Part shown: positions 60,913-64,000 of the stretch, one piece after another
How positions within the stretch are numbered: the stretch's first letter is position 1
How the letters are laid out: each line of letters begins with the position of its first letter
Origin: G051132615 sp051132615
GTDB taxonomy: Bacteria > Pseudomonadota > Gammaproteobacteria > Burkholderiales > Neisseriaceae
Length of the DNA: 64,000 nt
Assembly (NCBI RefSeq): GCF_051132615.1
Contig: NZ_CP152375.1
Span: 2,542,001 to 2,606,000, forward strand
Direction: 5' to 3'
Position numbers and translations under genes: made by a program
The notes under the pieces: generated by a model
Databases searched by the model: none
Seen by the model: only the letters and a program-made list of their open reading frames with translations
Told to the model about the DNA's origin: nothing

Positions 60913-61812
60913 TTACATCGTTAATAATTCATCTAAAGACGGGGCAAAGAAATAGCTGCCAGAAACAGGTGTTGTGTAATTCAGTAATAAATCTGTTTTG
61001 CCATCTAATTGACCAAACATGCTCAGCAGTTGTTGTTCAATATTATATAGGCTGGCACAGTAGGCAATGAAAAATAATCCATGTTCACCGCTGGCTTTAC
61101 CATAGGGTAAACTTTGACGTAGAATTTTTAAGCCTTTACCGTCTTCTTTTAAATCCACACGGCTAACATGAGAGGTATCTGGGCGTGCATTTGATGGCAA
61201 CTCTTCGCTGTCTTGTTTGGTTCTACCAATAATTTGTTCTTGTTCATGAACAGGCATATCATGCCATTTAGGCATATGATGCACATAGCGCTGTGTGAAG
61301 ACATAGCTGCCATGGGCATGTTCTTGATCATCGGCAATGAGTGCTACTTCAGGCCTTTGTTCTCCTTGAGGGTTTTCTGTTCCATCAACAAAGCCTGTTA
61401 AATCACGCTCTTCTACCCAGCGAAAACCATGGGTTTCTTCTTCAACCTGAATATGGGTTTTTAATGCTTCTAAAGTTTGTTGAGCCATGCTAAAAGCCAC
61501 ATCGAAACGATTCGCTAAAATATGAATGAGTAAGTCTCTTTGAGTTGCTGGTGCGTTACCTAATGTTGTAAATGGTTTTAGTTCTGAAGGAGGGGATGAA
61601 GATGATATTTTCTTCCAAGCATCAGAACCAAAGGCAATTACTGCACCTAAGGCTGCATCAGGGTAGTTTGATTTTAATGTGTCCAGATGGCCGCAAACGG
61701 TTTGAATCGCTTTTTTAAACTCAGGTGTATTTTGGGTTGTTATACGAGCTTCAATAAATATGCCAAAACGGCAATGTTCGAGCAAAATACCACTTTGTGC
61801 TTTTGATGGCAT
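60913..61812 (-). CDS. DyP-type heme peroxidase (YfeX-like)
   Basis: 299 aa. Family motif LTGFVDGTENPQGEQRPEVA (distal Asp in GFVDG, about residue 142), proximal His region HMPKWHDMPVHEQEQIIGRT, and distal Arg in VSRVDLKEDGKGLKILRQSL-type segment. No signal peptide, so cytoplasmic. Oxidises dyes or porphyrinogens with H2O2. Single gene with terminator on both sides. Confidence 0.93.
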   Translation of the reverse strand: MPSKAQSGILLEHCRFGIFIEARITTQNTPEFKKAIQTVCGHLDTLKSNYPDAALGAVIAFGSDAWKKISSSSPPSELKPFTTLGNAPATQRDLLIHILANRFDVAFSMAQQTLEALKTHIQVEEETHGFRWVEERDLTGFVDGTENPQGEQRPEVALIADDQEHAHGSYVFTQRYVHHMPKWHDMPVHEQEQIIGRTKQDSEELPSNARPDTSHVSRVDLKEDGKGLKILRQSLPYGKASGEHGLFFIAYCASLYNIEQQLLSMFGQLDGKTDLLLNYTTPVSGSYFFAPSLDELLTM

Positions 61813-61880
61813 GTTTTCTTTACCTTATTAACAAAAAATTGATGCCATAATTTTAACGCAAAAGAGTATAGATGAAAAAT

Positions 61881-61905
61881 AAAACCCATCAAAGTAATGG
61901 GTTTT
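61881..61905. terminator. Terminator between desaturase and DyP genes
   Basis: AAAACCCAT/ATGGGTTTT (61881-61889 with 61897-61905). Confidence 0.75.
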
Positions 61906-61924
61906 ATGATTTAACGCAATGAAG

Positions 61925-63049
61925 TTAATTTGTTAAGGTAGGTTTCCTGCCCATTTGTTTTAAAAATCGAAAATGAGATAAAACGGCAGAAGTTAATGAG
62001 TTGTTTTTATGGTAAGGCATATCATATTCTAAACAGGTTTCTTGGACAATTTTTGACAATGAATAATAATGGATATGGCTAACCTTATGAAATAAATGAT
62101 GTTCTACTTGTTGATTTAAACCTCCTGTGTAAAAGCGTACAAGAGGGTTTTCAATAGCAAAATTTGCAGTTGTTCTTAATTGATGTTCTGCCCAGTCATA
62201 ACACATTTTATTTTGTTCATTTTCTTTTGGAAATTCTGTTAAATCAACTGTATGAGCTAATTGAAATACCAAAGATAAAATAAAGCCAAAGAAAAAATGA
62301 ATACAGAAAAAATATAATAATACCAAGCTGATTGGATGAAAAAACATCGGTAATATTAAGGCATAACCAATATAGGCAATTTTTGTGAAGGTGAAATACG
62401 GTAGCTCCCACCATTTACGTTTTTGTAACGGGGTATCCGAAATACGGTTGGTCACTAATTTATAAAAATCACTAAAAACGGCAAGAAATAGGGTTAATAA
62501 ACTGTACAAAAAAGGGGCATAAATATGTTGAAAACGGTGCCAGGGGTGCCAAGTTTGGTGTGGTGAAAAACGCATTAATAGGCCCAGTTCAATATCATCA
62601 TCTTTGCCCGTAATATTGGTATAGGTATGGTGTAACATATTGTGTTTTTGTTGCCAAAGTGTTTGGCTACTGCCCAATAAATCCATCGAGGCTCCTGCTA
62701 ACCAGTTTACCCACTTTTTGCTGGAAAAACTGCCATGGGCACCATCATGCATGACATTGAACGCTACTAAAATCATGCCATTGGTGAGCATAAGGGCAAA
62801 TAATATACCGCTGAGCCAAGTTTGGGCAAAAAAGACCAGACCTATATAGCCACCAATATATAGGCTAAAAGCAAAAAATGCTTTGAAATAAAGCCAACTG
62901 TTACCAGTTTGTTTGACTTGGTTTTGATCAAAATAATCATTGATCCGTTTTTGTAAGACTTTAAAGAATTCTGTTCGAGGTGGAAATGATAAACGACGAG
63001 TAGGTTGAGGCATGCGGACTCCAAAAATAAACCACTGATACCAATACAA
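61925..63049 (-). CDS. Membrane fatty acid desaturase
   Basis: 374 aa (338-362 if started at later Mets; MPQPTRRLSF at 63013 is a good alternative). Three His boxes of the acyl-lipid desaturases: HDGAHGS, HNMLHHTYTN and QQVEHHLFHKVSHIHY. The HxxHH-type third box with leading Q is typical of front-end-like desaturases. Four membrane helices. Introduces double bonds in membrane fatty acids; possible role in cold adaptation. Confidence 0.92.
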   Translation of the reverse strand: MYWYQWFIFGVRMPQPTRRLSFPPRTEFFKVLQKRINDYFDQNQVKQTGNSWLYFKAFFAFSLYIGGYIGLVFFAQTWLSGILFALMLTNGMILVAFNVMHDGAHGSFSSKKWVNWLAGASMDLLGSSQTLWQQKHNMLHHTYTNITGKDDDIELGLLMRFSPHQTWHPWHRFQHIYAPFLYSLLTLFLAVFSDFYKLVTNRISDTPLQKRKWWELPYFTFTKIAYIGYALILPMFFHPISLVLLYFFCIHFFFGFILSLVFQLAHTVDLTEFPKENEQNKMCYDWAEHQLRTTANFAIENPLVRFYTGGLNQQVEHHLFHKVSHIHYYSLSKIVQETCLEYDMPYHKNNSLTSAVLSHFRFLKQMGRKPTLTN

Positions 63050-63177
63050 TATAAAATTTATAGTATCGGTTGATCTTAATTATATTGTGTTTGTTTTGGC
63101 TTGTGTAAAAATAAGGAAGATTTTTAGCTGGATTTACATTGTTTTACAAATGTTAAGGGCTAGTTTTTAAAGGTAAT

Positions 63178-63846
63178 TTAAAGAATCGTTGGTTTTTTAA
63201 GATATAGATCATCATCAAATGTTGTGACCCATTGTGGGGCAAAACAAACTAAAACAGCCGTGATTAAACCTGTTAAAAATGCTTCTCCCCAAGCGATAAA
63301 AAAGTAAACGGGTAAGGCTGTGCTTATTAAGAATTTCATTGGGTAGACATTAAATAGACCTAAAGTCAGCACAATGAGTAGAGCACAAGCGAGTAAACTG
63401 AGTGCGGCAGTAATAAAACCATTGCCTAAAATAAAAATAAAAATATGTTTGGGTAGGTATTTTTGTGCTGCTTTTAAGGATATAAGGGTAATACTGACAG
63501 CAGGTAAGGTCATGATGCAAAAATTTAAGCCAACTGACAGTAAATCAGCAGGTGTTAAAAATACTAAGGTATAGATAATACAGGCTAATGCCATAATCCA
63601 TAAAGTCAAAGACCAACCTAATGTAAGTGTCAGTAGCGTAACGCCTAAGAAATGATAGTTTAAGCCAATATTAACGCTTGCATGGAGCATCCAAGCCATG
63701 AGGATGCAAAATAAGGCGCAACCACTTCCTGAAAATAACTGTTTGTTCTGGATGATTTTTTTTAAAGTTAAACCCAATATACACAGCATGATAAACCATG
63801 CAGTGTATAGCACAACATCAGGAAATAAATGTTCAGGAAGATTCAT
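63178..63846 (-). CDS. CbiM/COG3235-like integral membrane protein
   Basis: 222 aa from ATG 63846. Starting MNLPEHLFP mirrors the MHIPDG start of CbiM metal-transporter components; NIGLNYHFLGVTLLTLTLGW is typical of the COG3235 branch. Six to seven hydrophobic helices. The frame is open further upstream to 63957, but that start is TTG without SD and would put charged residues before the CbiM-type N-terminus. Probable energy-coupling factor permease for Co/Ni-type ions. Confidence 0.75.
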   Translation of the reverse strand: MNLPEHLFPDVVLYTAWFIMLCILGLTLKKIIQNKQLFSGSGCALFCILMAWMLHASVNIGLNYHFLGVTLLTLTLGWSLTLWIMALACIIYTLVFLTPADLLSVGLNFCIMTLPAVSITLISLKAAQKYLPKHIFIFILGNGFITAALSLLACALLIVLTLGLFNVYPMKFLISTALPVYFFIAWGEAFLTGLITAVLVCFAPQWVTTFDDDLYLKKPTIL

Positions 63847-63930
63847 GAGCTTATGGTGTTTATTACTTTTGTTAATATAAAATACTATTTGTGGGTATTC
63901 TAAACATAATTGCTGAGGAGTGAAAGGGAA

Positions 63931-64000
63931 GTGGTTAACAATTTTAGTAATGAACAAAAAGCGTTAATGTTGACACAAAAGGGCGTGGGTGAAACGGTCA
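63931..64000 (+). CDS. Start of a plus-strand gene (truncated by window)
   Basis: GTG 63931 with GAGGAG/AAGGGA upstream reads VNNFSNEQKALMLTQKGVGE and continues to the window edge. The KGVGETV pattern suggests a helix-hairpin-helix protein. Divergent from the CbiM-like gene. Confidence 0.5.
   Translation, partial: MVNNFSNEQKALMLTQKGVGETV

Overview
The window is low-GC bacterial chromosome (I estimate 37-38 % G+C by eye). A DUF3460 gene, a family I know mainly from Betaproteobacteria, together with the short DUF3460 / O-methyltransferase / cpoB-like / purE / purK operon, suggests a low-GC betaproteobacterium (Alcaligenaceae- or Neisseriaceae-like). Species cannot be named from the sequence alone.

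Layout. 1-9161 is core chromosome: a minus-strand operon (DUF3460, O-methyltransferase, CpoB-like TPR lipoprotein, purE, purK), a DUF2145 gene with a partner, leuA carrying an extra N-terminal helix-turn-helix segment, ygiQ with a C12 tract, and tRNA-Phe. From 9162 to about 49700 lies an accessory island at the 3' end of tRNA-Phe. It holds a truncated tyrosine integrase, gene fragments, a candidate secreted partner/immunity gene, and a zincin-type effector-like gene. A complete Mu-like prophage (11939-47771, 35,833 bp) interrupts that gene. Beyond the prophage are the 3' end of the interrupted gene, a two-repeat type I-F CRISPR array, a small membrane protein and further fragments that duplicate sequence from the left side. 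49990-64000 returns to core-type genes: a small secreted protein, a tyrosine phosphatase, tRNA-Pro, a Na/Pi cotransporter, a PAP2 phosphatase, smc, a DeoR regulator, a NhaD-type antiporter, a DyP peroxidase, a fatty acid desaturase and a CbiM-like membrane protein.

The prophage boundaries can be read directly. The 5-bp direct repeat ATAAG flanks TG...CA termini. Removing the prophage and one ATAAG joins 10752-11938 to 47777-48020 in frame as a 476-aa protein. The phage follows the Mu order: repressor, Ner-like, transposase A, ATPase B, early accessory genes, Mor activator, lysis, terminase/portal/F/G, protease-scaffold, major head, sheath, tube, frameshifted tail chaperone, tape measure, baseplate, fibre. 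It ends with an amidase, Com and a DNA adenine methylase. Late genes appear to be driven by three promoters that share a 20-bp box at a fixed distance from a -10 element. Two of them place the predicted transcription start on or next to the start codon.

The most unusual points are: (1) the mini I-F CRISPR array (28-bp repeats, one 32-bp spacer) directly behind an interrupted effector-like gene whose C-terminus resembles the XVIPCD secretion domain of antibacterial type IV effectors; (2) the repeated late-promoter box with apparently leaderless mRNAs; (3) a second, orphan Mu-like right end at 51476-51568; (4) an in-frame HTH-LeuA arrangement with an internal ribosome binding site. No database search was possible. 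Family names come from motifs, gene order and memory of the families.
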